This document shows, piece by piece, positions 43,103 to 53,423 of a stretch of 64,000 nucleotides of DNA. The position numbers and the translations under genes are program-made. This DNA comes from Cenococcum geophilum 1.58 (Eukaryota; Ascomycota; Dothideomycetes; Gloniales; Gloniaceae): NCBI GenBank assembly GCA_001692895.1, contig KV748195.1, positions 1,054,001 through 1,118,000 of the forward strand. Reading direction: 5' to 3'. Position 1 is the first letter of the stretch, and every line of letters starts with the position of its first letter. The notes beneath the pieces are model-generated. The model saw nothing but the letters and a program-made list of their open reading frames with translations. It did no database searches and had not been told where the DNA came from.

Positions 43103-46100
43103 TTACCCCCCCTTTTAAAAAAGCCTGCCCTTAGGCTTTATACATCTATATTATATCTATAAGGTATTTATATCTTTATACTTAATAGGTAGCTTATTAT
43201 CTTCGCTATTCTAGCACTTTATCTACTCATTAAGGTACTTTAGGGGTTTAGGTTTATTAGGGTAATAACTATAAAATTCTTAAAGCTTATAGGGACTACT
43301 TATAAAGTTCTATATAGGGTACTAAATAGGGTCTAGATTGTACCCTTTCCAACTAATACAATATTTTAACGTTCCCCTTACAAGCTTATAGGCCAGTATT
43401 TCTTTAATTTCCTATTTATTGTCGCTATTGACTTAGATTAGCAGGGGAGGTTTATTCTTTTATCTAGGTAATAAGTCGTTTGCGGCTTTTTATAGTTTAT
43501 CTAAAGAGAAAATAGGGTAAACTTTAATTAAATTTAGGAGCTTTACTTTATACGCATTGCCTATCTTTTTAAGAACCTTATATAGTCCTACTATCTAATA
43601 GTTTAGCTTATCGCTAGGTCGTTCTGTCTTCTAGTTCTTTATTATAACCTAAACTATATCTCCTATAGTAAAGTTAGGCTCTTGCCTATACTTATTTATC
43701 TATTATTATATTAATTTTTAGGCCTTTTCTAGATTTATATAGGCTACCGTCTAGGCTTCCTCTAAGCGCTTAGCGTACTGCCGTGCTTTCTTATAAGATA
43801 GTTTTTCGTATACAGTTTAGGGTCCTTCTAGTCTTTCTTAGTTAAAGCTTATACGGGGTAAATAACCCATTTCCAGTTAAATAGGGGCAAATCCTATAGA
43901 GTCGTAGGGTAAGGTCGCTTGGGTATAGTCTATTAGGGGCAGCAGTTTAGCCTAGTTATCTTAAAAGTTATTAATAAAATGCCGAAGTCTCTAATATAAG
44001 TATTAGTTTATAATTTCCGTCTAACTATCTATCTAGGGGTAGTATACGGTAGAAAGCTTTAGCTTAATGCTTAAGATCCAGGTAAACTTATTCTAAAATG
44101 CTAATATAAATTACGGCCTATAATCGGATATAATAGTATTTAATAGTCTGTAAATTTAGTAGATATAATAGATATATAGTTAGGCCGCTTCTTTAGAATT
44201 AATATTCTTATAATATAGGATTAAGAATAGGCGCTTACTAAAGCGGTTAACTAGAATTATAACTATATTATATCTATTACAGTCTATAGGTAGCTTATAA
44301 AAGTCTATAGAGATATATTATTAGGGGCGTTTTAGTATTAGGAGTGGTTTTAATAGTCCTAGAGTCTTATCTTGTGGGATTATAGATCTATAGCAGCTAT
44401 TACAATTCCGTATATAACGGTTAATATTTATAACTATTCTAGGCCAGTAGTAGCGGTTACTAATAATTTTATAGGTCTTATTTTTTCTAGGGTAGGCTAT
44501 AAAGACCTAGGTATAAGCTTTAGCAGTAAGCCGGGTCCATAAGTTCTATTTCTTAGCTACTACTAGCCGTTCTTAATACTTAAGTAGTCCGTTTTTAAGA
44601 GACTATAGGCTAGTAATATTCTTTACCTTTTTACAGTACTCCTATAAAGAGGGGTTGTTTAGTTAGCCTATAGTAGTTTATTAATAAGGTTAAGTTTAGA
44701 GGAGTTAATAGGATATATCTTAGCGCCTAAGAAGTCCGTACTTAGTTCTGCCCGTATTTAGGGGTTAAGGTATTCTAGTTATAGTAGCGTCTAGGTTTAT
44801 AATAAAATCTTTATAGCTATCTAGTTATCTAGGTCTTACTTACGCCTTATAAGAGCGTCCGCACGGTTTAAAGCACCTAGTCTATATATAATTAAGAAGT
44901 TAAACTAAGATAGGGTATTTACCTAGCGTGCCTACTAGGCTATAAGGGCCTTAGTTATTATAAAGTATTCTAGGACCTTATAATCTAAAACTACCTTAAT
45001 TAGCTTAGGGGTCCCCTCTAGCTATATACGCTAGTACTAAAAGCTAGAGATAATAGCTAGCATTTCTTTATTATAGATATGGTAGTTTAGCTTAGTATCT
45101 ATTATAGTCTTTAAATAGTATATAATAGGGTGCTATTCTCTATCCAGTTACTTTTAGGAAAAAATACTAGCTATTATACCGTCTAAAGCATTAGTTTCTA
45201 GTATTAAGGGCCATTTTAGGTTAAAATAGGTAAATAGGAAAGCTAATACTAGCCGTTTCTTAAGCTTATTAAAGGCCTGCCTATATATAGCATTAAAGTA
45301 GAAAGGCTGGTCTTTTTTAGTAAGACGGTTAAGAGGCTAGGTAATCCTACTATAGTTCTTAATAAAGCGTTAATAAAAGTTATAAAACCCTAAAAATAAT
45401 TATACCCCCTTTATAGTCTGTGGGAGTACCTACTAGTTAATTACAGCCGTCTTCTCTAGGTTAGTTTTAATTCTATTTATACTAATAATAAAACCTAAGT
45501 ACTTTATACACTTAATACTAAACTCTAACTTCTTAATATTAACTTAGAGGCTAGCCTTATAGAGCCGTTATAGGACTTTATAAACATACTCCTTATATTC
45601 TAGCTTATTCTTAGAGTAGATTATAATATTATCTAAATAGGCTGTATAGAAGTTGTTAAGGTAGTTAAAGAGTATATTATTTATATACCGCTAGTATATA
45701 GCTAGTCCATTAGTTAGTCTAAAAGGGAGTACCTTATATTTATACGTTTTATAATAGGTCTAAAATATAATAAAAATTTTAGACCTAGGGTCTACCCTAA
45801 TTTAATAAAAGGCTTAGCGGATATTAAGCTTTATAAAGACCTTAGCTCTACTTATTTAGGCTAGAGTCTTATTAAGTAGGGGTAGTAGATAGCGGTCCTT
45901 GCAGGTTATATTATTTAGCTTATAGTAGTTAATATAGAAGCGGAGTCCTCTATTTAGCTTTTTAATAAAGAAAATAGGTAAAGTAATAGAGGCTTAGCTA
46001 GGCTTAATAAAGCCCTTATTTAGGTTATTAATAAAATACTACTTTATAGCCTATAATTTAATAATGAACTGCTTATAGAGGGGGCTAAAGCTAAGGGTAT

Positions 46101-47754
46101 TTTCCTCGCCCTACTTAATCTTAATCTTATAGTTATATGGTTAATAAAGTAAAAGTATATTAGACGCTGCTTTAGAGAATACGTCCTTAAATTTCTAGTA
46201 TTAATAGGGTAGCTTTTATTTTACTAGTTCCTTATCTATAAGCTTACTTTCTTATTTACTAAGCTTACTTCCCTTTTCCTTAATTATTTAATTAATTTTA
46301 TATAAGCTTATTATAAAGGCGATAGTATTAAGCCGAACTAAGTTTTAGTAGAATCCCATAGCATTAATATAGTAGATATTAACTAGTAGGAGGTCCGCTG
46401 GTTTCCTTACGGCCGTTTTCTGGACCATATTTTATAGTTTAGGGTTTATAATCTTTCTTAGCTCCTATTTTATCTTCTATAGGTTATCCCTTTAATCTAT
46501 TAGGTTAGTATAACGTCTAATATCCCTTATTATTCTGTATAGCTATATAGGGCCCAAGCTCTCTATAGGGGGCTTTTTTAGGTTACTATTAACTTTCTAG
46601 GTCTTTAATGCGGGTAGCGTAATATAGGTAGTTTAGGGGCGATATAGTATACAGATCTATTATAAATTAAGCTATATATCTTCCTTAAAGGCCTAGTCCC
46701 TACGTATAGTATTAGCCTAGTAAATAGTATTAATCTAGGGCCGTATAAGGTTTTCTATTATAATACTAATTTTTTTTATAAAGGAAGGGATTAGGGGTAA
46801 GGTTTTAGGCTAGATAAGCTGTCTACTTTATACGTTAAGCTATAAGCCTAAATAGGCTAGCTATTTTTGCACTAAAATTATATTATAGCTACCTAGGTCC
46901 GTAATAAGGAAGGGGATATTATATTACCTTTATCTATTAATACGGAGGTAAATTTATAAGATAGTTATAATAGGTGGCCCTATCTACTTATTAGACCCGC
47001 GGATATAAATTAGTTTAGGTAGTTCTTTAATAAATATATTTAAAAAGTTAGCTAGCTTTATAGTATACTAAGTATCTATTAAGGTAAAGGTATTTACTCT
47101 AAAGTTAGCTAAAGTAAAGGTTAAAACTTAGTATTTATTATAGAATAAAGTATAAGGGATAGTGCAGCTTCTTCTACTAACTAGCCGACCTAGATTAATA
47201 TCTAATATATTAATCCCTTTTAACCCTAAAGAGGAGTCTTCCTCTAAGGTTCCTCTTTTTCTAATTCCGCGCTATCCTCCTAGATTAACAGAACCTTATC
47301 CACTTTTATATTTATTAGGTAATCCTTTATATAGTAACCTTTCTAACTATAAGAAAAGTAAGCTCTTTAATTACTAAGGGCCTATATACGGGGGTTGCTA
47401 TATATAAGCTAAGTATTCGCCGGACTTATAGTAGGACTAGCCGTATAGCTAGCTACTAAATTGGCGGCGGGCTATATAAGTAGTGCTATAGGGGTTACTA
47501 ATTATACTAGGGCATTACGGGCTATTCTTATATTACTTATAGTCTAATTTAAAGGGTTTTTAGCTTTATACCGTTTAGCGCATGCCTTAATTTAGTAAAG
47601 GCTTTAGTTAATAGCTAAGCACTAGTCTATAAGTTCCTTTAGCGTCTATATAATAGTAAAAACTAGTAATATAGCTTGCTATAGGTTTAGGGTAAGCTTA
47701 TTAAATAGGTCTAGCATTAGATCTTTCTAGGAAATTTAAGCCTAGCTAGCTAGG
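43103..47754 (-). pseudogene. Gypsy-1 E pol and gag (3' portion up to the F insertion)
   Basis: Minus-strand order from high to low coordinates: gag zinc knuckle at 47330-47372 (AYFSYS*KGYYIKDY), protease near 46950, reverse transcriptase with YLDN-type box near 45614-45650 (mutated), RNase H near 45000-45250, integrase near 43650-44700, chromodomain near 43150-43450. It includes the 1.1-kb region missing from B (44030-45150). A 71-codon + strand frame at 47162-47377 is antisense and not a gene. Confidence 0.82.
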
Positions 47755-47917
47755 TGTTATGGCTTATATAAATGCCTCTAAACCAAAGCTTATAGAATGC
47801 TGTATTACGAAGATACTAAGCTAAGGAGTAGAGAAGGTTAAGGAAAGGATACGTTTATATACAGGCGCCAAGTCCCTAAGCGAGCCCCTAACTAGGGTCT
47901 GTAACGGTGCCGTGACA
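47755..47917 (-). repeat. Element F LTR (3' in element sense)
   Basis: 163 bp, TGTTATGGCTTATATAAATG to GCCGTGACA, followed by CCACCCCCTCC, the minus-strand polypurine tract. Confidence 0.9.
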
Positions 47918-48051
47918 CCACCCCCTCCTTTAAGAAAGCCTGCCCTCAGGCTTTGTATAAGCCCCTTATTAGAAAAGAAAGAGAAAGAAAAAAAAGAAAT
48001 TTAGTATTTAGGCGCTCGATCGCGATGCTGGTTAACCTAAAACTTACAATA

Positions 48052-48214
48052 GTCCTGTAGCTCCTGCTGCTATAGGGGTATATCACTATACCTAGTTAAC
48101 GTAGGGCAGGCAGCCGTCCTATAGCTCCTATAAGGGGTATATTACTATACCCAGTTAACGTAGGGCAGGCAGCCGTCCTACAGCTCCTACTGCTGCGAGA
48201 GGTATATCGCTAGG
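48052..48214. repeat. About 60-bp tandem repeat in element F
   Basis: Two full units and one partial (48052-48115, 48116-48174, 48175-48214), each opening GTCCT(G/A)(T/C)AGCTCCT and containing AGTTAACGTAGGGCAGGCAG in the full units. Confidence 0.85.
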
Positions 48215-48387
48215 AGCCCTCCGTTAGTCGTCGTTCCTCCTCTAAAACTCCGGTACCTCCTAGCTCTACTATCCCCCCTTTTATTATGGCGCGCCCTAAG
48301 CCATAAAAAAAAAGCCCCCCTAATTCCCCTCTTATAAAAAGGTAGGTAAAAAAGTTTTAATAAGGGTGGGAGGGTTAGGGAGTTGTA

Positions 48388-49046
48388 GCTCGCATGCATA
48401 TCGGCACAAGCTCTTATCCGTTCGGTGGTAGTACGGTGCCAGCAACGGGGTCGTATTCTAGGGAGCAAAGCTCTACCTAGTTATGTTCAGGCCGCAGGCG
48501 TATCGGCGCGGTAACTTGTCAGGATTATAGCAGTACGGTGCTAGCGACGGGCCGTATTTCAGGGAGCAAAGCTCTACCTTATATACAGTTATTACTGCAG
48601 GCGGAGCAGTAGAAGTCGGTTGGCTGCAGGCAGGGCAGCAAGTGGTCGATTAGCTGCAGGCAGAGCAGCAGGGGTCTATTGTAATAGCAGGCATATCGGC
48701 GCTATCATTATCTGGTTTATAGTTCGGCTCGCAGGCATATTAATACAAGGTTTTGTCGGTTCGGCTCGCAGGCGTATCGGCGCGAGAGCTTATCTTATAG
48801 GTCGCAGGCGTATCGGCACGACCGTTCGGTCAGTGGGACTGTAGGTGTATCGGCACAGCCGTAGTCTAGTTCGTGGTGTCGCAGGCATATCAGCACGATA
48901 GGTTATTGGGTTTAGGGTTTAGGGTAGCAGTACGGTGCAAGCGTCAGGTAATAGTAGGCATATCAGCGCTATTATTCAGTCGTACTATAGGCGTATCGGC
49001 ACAGTCCTTATTCGTTTAGGGTAGCAGTACGGTATAAGCGTTAGGT
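48388..49046. repeat. Interspersed two-motif array in element F
   Basis: About ten copies of a motif near GCAGGCGTATCGGCACGA (at roughly 48391, 48491, 48687, 48730, 48767, 48801, 48840, 48877, 48955 and 48996) are interleaved with four copies of GCAGTACGGTGC(C/T/A)AGCG (near 48427, 48529, 48924 and 49025). Spacing varies from about 30 to 200 bp, so it is not a simple satellite. GC is much higher than around it. Purpose unknown; it could be a structured RNA, packaging or binding-site array. Confidence 0.75.
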
Positions 49047-49143
49047 CCTTCCTAATTAATTTCGTCTCTCCTTATACAGCTTAGTATTAATTAGGGTGGT
49101 TATTACAGTATAATAGCCAGAGGATAATAGGTAGGATTTATTC

Positions 49144-49318
49144 TAGAGAACTTCGTGGATAATATACACCTACCGCCTAATAGCACGGCGCGGGTTATAA
49201 GTTAGCTTATTTTAGCTATCGGCCCAAACCTAATATATACTAGAGGACTTCGCGGATAATATATACTTATTGCCTAATAGTACAGCACGGGTTATATCTT
49301 AGCTTATCTTAGCTAATA
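49144..49318. repeat. 75-bp direct repeat in element F
   Basis: Two copies (about 49144-49220 and 49242-49316) sharing CTAGAGAACTTCG, GGATAATATA and CGGGTTATA blocks, and differing mostly by transitions. Confidence 0.75.
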
Positions 49319-49692
49319 CCGCGGGATTAGTTCTAGGCTTAGTAATAGAATTACTTTTCGTTCCTTACAGCCCTAGGCTAAGTCTTAACTAGGGTTATCT
49401 CTATAGCTTATATAACTCTATATTAGTTAAAAAGGTTAAAGGAATAAGATATTATTACCTTTTTAGGCAGTTATCCTTATCTATAGGAGACCTTTTAGCT
49501 GCTTAAATACCGGCTCCTAGTATTAATAATAGCGACTTAATGCGTTAACGACGCGTAGCTAGGGGTGTTTAACGCGTGTCCTCTTAAAATACGCGGAACG
49601 GGGGTGGGAGATTATCCAGGCCTTCTTAGGCAAGGTAAAGAGGGAGCTTTAAAACAAATAAAGTCCCCCCTAGGTGGGTGAGCTTAGTATAA

Positions 49693-49855
49693 TATTACGG
49701 CTTATATAAATGCCTCTAAACTAAAGCTTATAGAATGCTATATTACGAAGATACTAAGCTAAGGAGCAGAGAAGGTTAAGGAAAGGACACGTCTATATAC
49801 AGGCGCTAAGTCTCTAAGCGAGCCCCTAACTAGGGTCTGTAACAGTGCCGTAACA
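49693..49855 (-). repeat. Element F LTR (5' in element sense)
   Basis: 163 bp, TATTACGGCTTATATAAATG to GCCGTAACA. Confidence 0.9.
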
Positions 49856-50676
49856 CTAGGTATAAAAAGCGGGTTTAAAAGGCTAAAAAGGTCTCTGTTG
49901 TTTTTATATTTAGGCTTTTATAATTAAGTTAGAAGTTTTATACTTTAAAGGGGTCCTTATAAATAAAAGACAGGTAGATAATTATCTCTTCTTTAGAGAG
50001 AAAGGGATTTGCTAAGTCCTATACGTACCGCGGACGTAGGTATATCTATATATCCCCGCCAGTACAGCTAAAGACGGAGGCCATTTTAGCCTAAGTAGTA
50101 GGGAAGTAGTCCGCATTAACTTTAAGCTTATCCTATAATTAAAGCTTCCAATTATTAAATATAGGGTTAGTTCCGTTTATAAGTAATAGGGGGTCTACGA
50201 CCTTTACAGACCGTAATAATATTAATACTATATATTAGGCTAAAGCCTTAAGGACTATAGCAAGTCTCTAGGTATTTAACAATTCCTTACTAGGCGTAGG
50301 GGGTTCTCTAGCTTTAAGCAGCTTTTAAAGTCATTTAATTTCGGTATTAGCTGCTATAAGCTCTACCTAGAAGTTTAAGTTAGTTGCTATTTTACTATTA
50401 GAGGTATTTAAGGGTCCTATAGCTGCTTTACCAGCCGCTATAGGTCTTAGTATAGTGATACGGTTATTAAGGTAACTTTTAATAGGATTCTATAGGGGTT
50501 CTAGTCTATACATATTCTATAGGTTTTATTATTCTTTTCTATTTTTCTAGTTCTGTTTTATTCTTTAGGTTCTAATAATAGTTTTTAGTTCTATTTCTAT
50601 ATTCTATTCTTATTTATAGTTTATAAATATATTTAAGTTCTTTTTTAGAATGAAAGGGTAGTTAAGCTTTAGATAA
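49856..50676 (-). pseudogene. Gypsy-1 E gag N-terminal part
   Basis: The minus-strand gag of E resumes after F (CTAGGTATAAAAAGCGGG, compare 58144-58160 in G) and runs to the 5' LTR at 50677. Many stops. No domain beyond homology to the other gag copies. Confidence 0.75.
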
Positions 50677-50933
50677 TATTAATAACTTAGTTAATTAAAG
50701 TATAAGTACGGCAAGAGGAACGCGTAAGCCTATATAATTAGTAGTTTATAAATAAGGATTTAAAGCTAGAGAAAGAAAAGAAGATAGAGGGCGGCGCCGC
50801 TTAACGTTATATATAATCCTTTAGTTATATAATAGCAACTATTTAAAACTATATAAAACTATCTATAACTATCCGCTATAATCTACTAATATTTATTAGC
50901 TATAATCTATTAGTTTCTACTAGTGCCGTAATA
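50677..50933 (-). repeat. Gypsy-1 E LTR (5' in element sense)
   Basis: 257 bp, TATTAATAACTTAG to GTGCCGTAATA. It has fewer decamer units than its partner at 42826-43102 (about 20 bp shorter). Confidence 0.88.
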
Positions 50934-51467
50934 ACTAGAAGATAAAACGGCCTAGCTATAAGCTAAACTATTAGATAGCGGGACTGTATAAGGTCCTTTA
51001 AAAAATAAGTAACTTATATAAAGTAAAGCTCCCGGATTTAATTAAGGTTTACCCTATTTTCTTACTAAATAAGCTATAAAAAGCTATAAATAACCTATTA
51101 CCTAGATAAAAGAATAAACCGCCCCTATTAATTTAAGTTAGTAGTAATAATAAATAGGAAATTGAAGAAATACTAGCCTATAAACTTATAAGGGGAACGC
51201 TAAAGTATTATATTAGTTGGAAAGGATATAACATAGACCCTACTTAGCACCCTATATAGAACTTTATAGGTAGTCCCTATAAGCTTTAAAAGTTTTATAA
51301 TCGTTACCCTAATAAACCTAAACCCCTAGAGTACCTTAATAAGTAGATAAAGTACTAGAATAGTAAAAATAATAAGCTACCTATTAAGTATAAAGATAAG
51401 AATACCCTATAGATATAATATAGACGTATAAAGCCTAAGGGCAGGCTTTTTTAGAAGGGGGGGGTAA
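50934..51467 (+). pseudogene. Gypsy-1 C polyprotein end (chromodomain) and polypurine tract
   Basis: Continues the C integrase after E. A chromodomain-like stretch (YYISWKGYNIDPTQHPIQNF reading, stops included) lies near 51208-51265. The coding end is near 51420, followed by GGGCAGGC and the tract GAAGGGGGGGG at 51454-51464. Confidence 0.8.
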
Positions 51468-51745
51468 TGTCATAGCGCTAGTAGAAACTAGTAGATTATA
51501 GCTAATAGATATTAGTAGATTATAGTAAACAGTTATAGACAGTCGTAGATAGTCGCAGATAGTTTTATATAGTTTTAGACAATTACTATTATATAACTAG
51601 AGAATTATATATAATATTAAGCGGCGCCGCCCTCTATCTCCTTTTCTTTCTTTAGCTTTAGATCCTCGTTTATATATAATCTAATTATATAGGCTTGCGC
51701 GACCCTTTCACCATACTCGTGCCTTAATTAACTAAGTCGCTAATA
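51468..51745 (+). repeat. Gypsy-1 C 3' LTR
   Basis: 278 bp, TGTCATAGCGCTAG to AAGTCGCTAATA. It retains the TG start lost in the 5' copy and carries the GATAGTCGTAGATAGTCGCA-type array. Confidence 0.9.
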
Positions 51746-51750
51746 AAAAC

Positions 51751-52190
51751 GAGAACCCTTTTATTTCTTTATTATACGAGCAAGAGTCTATAGCTAAGTC
51801 TAAGAAAGATCTTAATAAGTTTAATAGAATTGCAAAGGAGTTTAATAAGAAGATTACTTAACTAGTAAGCCAGGACAAGTATAAAAGTTATTATACTAAA
51901 GCACCGTACGATATAGGAGTTTCTCTACTTAAATAGTGGATGTAGGTATAGTAACAAAAGCGCTAGCCGCGGCTTTTAAAGTTTGTAATTAAATTTCTAT
52001 TAATCCTAGTAATAAGTAACGAACCAAAAAGAGTCTTTTTAGGAGGGCGTTATATAATATTATAGGAGAGAATAAATCTTAGAATAAAGAGCGTTAAGTA
52101 AACAGAATGCTTAAAGAGCTAGAATAAGACTAGGGTCTTAAAGGGAGAGGTTTTTAAAGAGGAATAGGAAAGGTTTAGGTGTGCAATTTT
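51751..52190 (+). pseudogene. hAT-1 transposase, C-terminal dimerisation domain
   Basis: Resumes the hAT-1 frame after the nest. It shows YDIGVSLLK near 51910-51940, then RLLKFVIKFLLILVISNEPK near 51970-52030, VFLGGRYII and RINLRIKSVK, matching the hAT C-terminal dimerisation domain. Internal TAA/TAG stops are again RIP-type. Together with 24945-26710 it makes one transposase reading. Confidence 0.85.
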
Positions 52191-52317
52191 ATTAAGGGTT
52201 TTTTTTTCAATCCGGGAGGCTTTATTTATTAGAACTAATAAATAAAATAAAATCAGATAAGATAACGCATTATTTATTTATTCCTTATTCGCTTATTTTT
52301 ACTACCCTAGGTAATAT

Positions 52318-52905
52318 TATACAGTAGAAACCTTACGATATTTAATAAATATCACAATACTATAGAGGAAGGTTAATTATAAGTCTTCTAGAAGTAAGGT
52401 TCTTATATCCAAGCATACGGCTTCGCTATAATTACTATATATAGCTAGTGGCAACGAAGCGAGATTGGATATGGGTACTGAATTTGAAATTTTAGGGGTA
52501 GAAGCTGGTCGTGAACTAACTAACTACTAGTACTACGTTAAAGACACTGCTGTATTACCTACTGTAGAACGTAAAGGTTACAGCCGGCCTTAATTAGCCT
52601 AAAATGTCAATTACGGCTATATTGAGGATAAGATTAAGGGGTACTAGTGACCTACCTTTGTTCGTGTATATATAGATACTCTAGAGCTATATTTACAATT
52701 AAGTCGTTTATTTAATTCTTCGCACTACAAAGCTTATATAAACAAAGCTGTATGTTTTATAATCTCACTCCTCGAAATGCCTCCCCCCGCTTGACTTAAA
52801 TACGAATACGGTCGTGGCTCCTGCTGCAAAATACGCTCTGCCGCGCTCGATGACGTCGGAAAGTTAGCTGTCGTAAAGGAGAGGATCCGCGCGAGCATTG
52901 ATAAT
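52318..52905. other. Unassigned repeat DNA with a GC-normal patch
   Basis: No supported gene. 52318-52740 is mixed repeat DNA with a TATA-like GTATATATAGATAC near 52668. The patch 52770-52905 is strikingly un-RIPped and reads from an ATG at 52778 as MPPPA, a stop, then KYEYGRGSCCKIRSAALDD and VGKLAVVKERIRASIDN. I do not recognise this peptide. It ends where the Copia-2 LTR starts. Confidence 0.4.
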
Positions 52906-53114
52906 TGTTAAACGGACGATTAGGAATAAGAACTCTTTCTTATTAAATATAGCTCTAGAAGCTCTCTATATACATAAAGTAGGCCTAAGTAATTAAGTTA
53001 AATATTATAGGCAACTAAGACAAAATAGGTAATAGAAATAAGTGGTAAGATATAGGGTACTAAGCATTAGAGATAGTAGTAAGACAGTAGTTAAAAATCC
53101 AATTTAGTTTAATA
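52906..53114 (-). repeat. Copia-2 LTR, inverted copy
   Basis: 209 bp. Reverse complement of the LTR at 20641-20842: starts TGTTAAACGGACG and ends TTTAGTTTAATA, followed by the complementary polypurine tract TACCCCCCTAGCTGC. It is the 3' LTR of a minus-oriented Copia-2. Confidence 0.8.
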
Positions 53115-53219
53115 TACCCCCCTAGCTGCACAGAGCTTCCTAGGCTGTAGTAGAAATACTAAAAAGTCTTAATACCAATTTAGTATTTAGTTAAAGAAAT
53201 CCTCTATATAGTTACCCTA
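53115..53219 (-). mobile_element. Copia-2 3' internal remnant, cut by Gypsy-1 G
   Basis: Polypurine tract and 3' untranslated sequence matching 20519-20640 in reverse complement. It breaks at 53219, where G begins; the rest of this Copia would lie beyond G, outside the window. Confidence 0.7.
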
Positions 53220-53423
53220 TATTAGCGACTTAGTTAATTAAGATATAAGTATAGCAAGAAGGACGTGTGCAAGCTTATATAATTAGATTATTTATAAACA
53301 AGAATCTAAAGCTAGAGAAAGGAAAAGAGAAGGAGAGCAGCGCCAGTTAAAGAAGGGTTCTTTTATATAGTCCTTTAGTTATATAACCGCAAAGTTCTAC
53401 TAAGTTCTACTAGTGCCGTAATA
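53220..53423 (-). repeat. Gypsy-1 G LTR (3' in element sense)
   Basis: 204 bp, short LTR type without the decamer array, adjacent to the longest C-run in the window (53427-53444). Confidence 0.85.

Larger units (their letters stand above)
47755..49855 (-). mobile_element. Element F: 2.1-kb non-autonomous LTR retrotransposon, inserted in E
   Basis: Identical-length LTRs (163 bp) at 47755-47917 and 49693-49855, with perfect target duplication CTAGG (47750-47754 and 49856-49860). No gag or pol is recognisable in the 1.8 kb between them. The LTR end (CTGTAACGGTGCCGTGACA) and the sequence next to its polypurine tract (AAGCCTGCCCTCAGGCTTTG, 47936-47955) are shared with Gypsy-1 B and C, so F probably borrows Gypsy-1 proteins. 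LTRs differ by 11 transitions and no transversions. Two small frames (48187-48468 minus, 48620-48844 plus) lie over repeats and show no domain. Confidence 0.9.
42826..50933 (-). mobile_element. Gypsy-1 element E, inserted in C and itself carrying F
   Basis: LTRs at 42826-43102 and 50677-50933, with perfect target duplication ACTAG (42821-42825 and 50934-50938). It is minus-oriented, with a CCCCCCC polypurine tract beside the left LTR. Removing F and its duplication leaves 6,002 bp. Confidence 0.92.
26711..51745 (+). mobile_element. Gypsy-1 element C, carrying three further insertions
   Basis: LTRs lie at 26711-26978 and 51468-51745, with perfect 5-bp target duplication AAAAC (26706-26710 and 51746-51750). 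A polypurine tract of eight G precedes the 3' LTR. Internal pieces on the + strand are 26979-29213 (gag, protease), 35234-36930 (reverse transcriptase, RNase H), 41817-42825 (integrase) and 50934-51467 (integrase end/chromodomain and tract). Subtracting inserts D, B and E and one duplication each leaves 6,006 bp, the same as element E after excision, which supports the reconstruction. Confidence 0.93.
24783..52309 (+). mobile_element. hAT-1: hAT transposon split by a 25-kb nest of retrotransposons
   Basis: Starts CAGGGTGGTCAAAAATAA at 24783 and ends with the inverted counterpart (TTATTTTTACTACCCTA) at 52309. The 8-bp target duplication GGTAATAT is perfect on both sides (24775-24782 and 52310-52317). 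Removing the Gypsy insertion at 26711-51745 and its 5-bp duplication leaves 2,487 bp, a reasonable size for a hAT element. The subterminal ATCAGATAAGAT motif occurs at both ends. It is the oldest layer of the nest. Confidence 0.93.

Noticed and set aside
47162-47377. 71-codon + strand frame
   Set aside because: Antisense to the Gypsy-1 E gag/protease region.
48900-48925. GGGTTTAGGGTTTAGGG, a telomere-like motif
   Set aside because: Only two to three units, inside element F, and not the TTAGGG repeat of filamentous fungi. No long array and no chromosome end here.
48388-49046. Possible CRISPR array
   Set aside because: The repeats are degenerate with irregular 30-200 bp spacing, interleaved with a second motif, and lie inside a eukaryotic LTR element.
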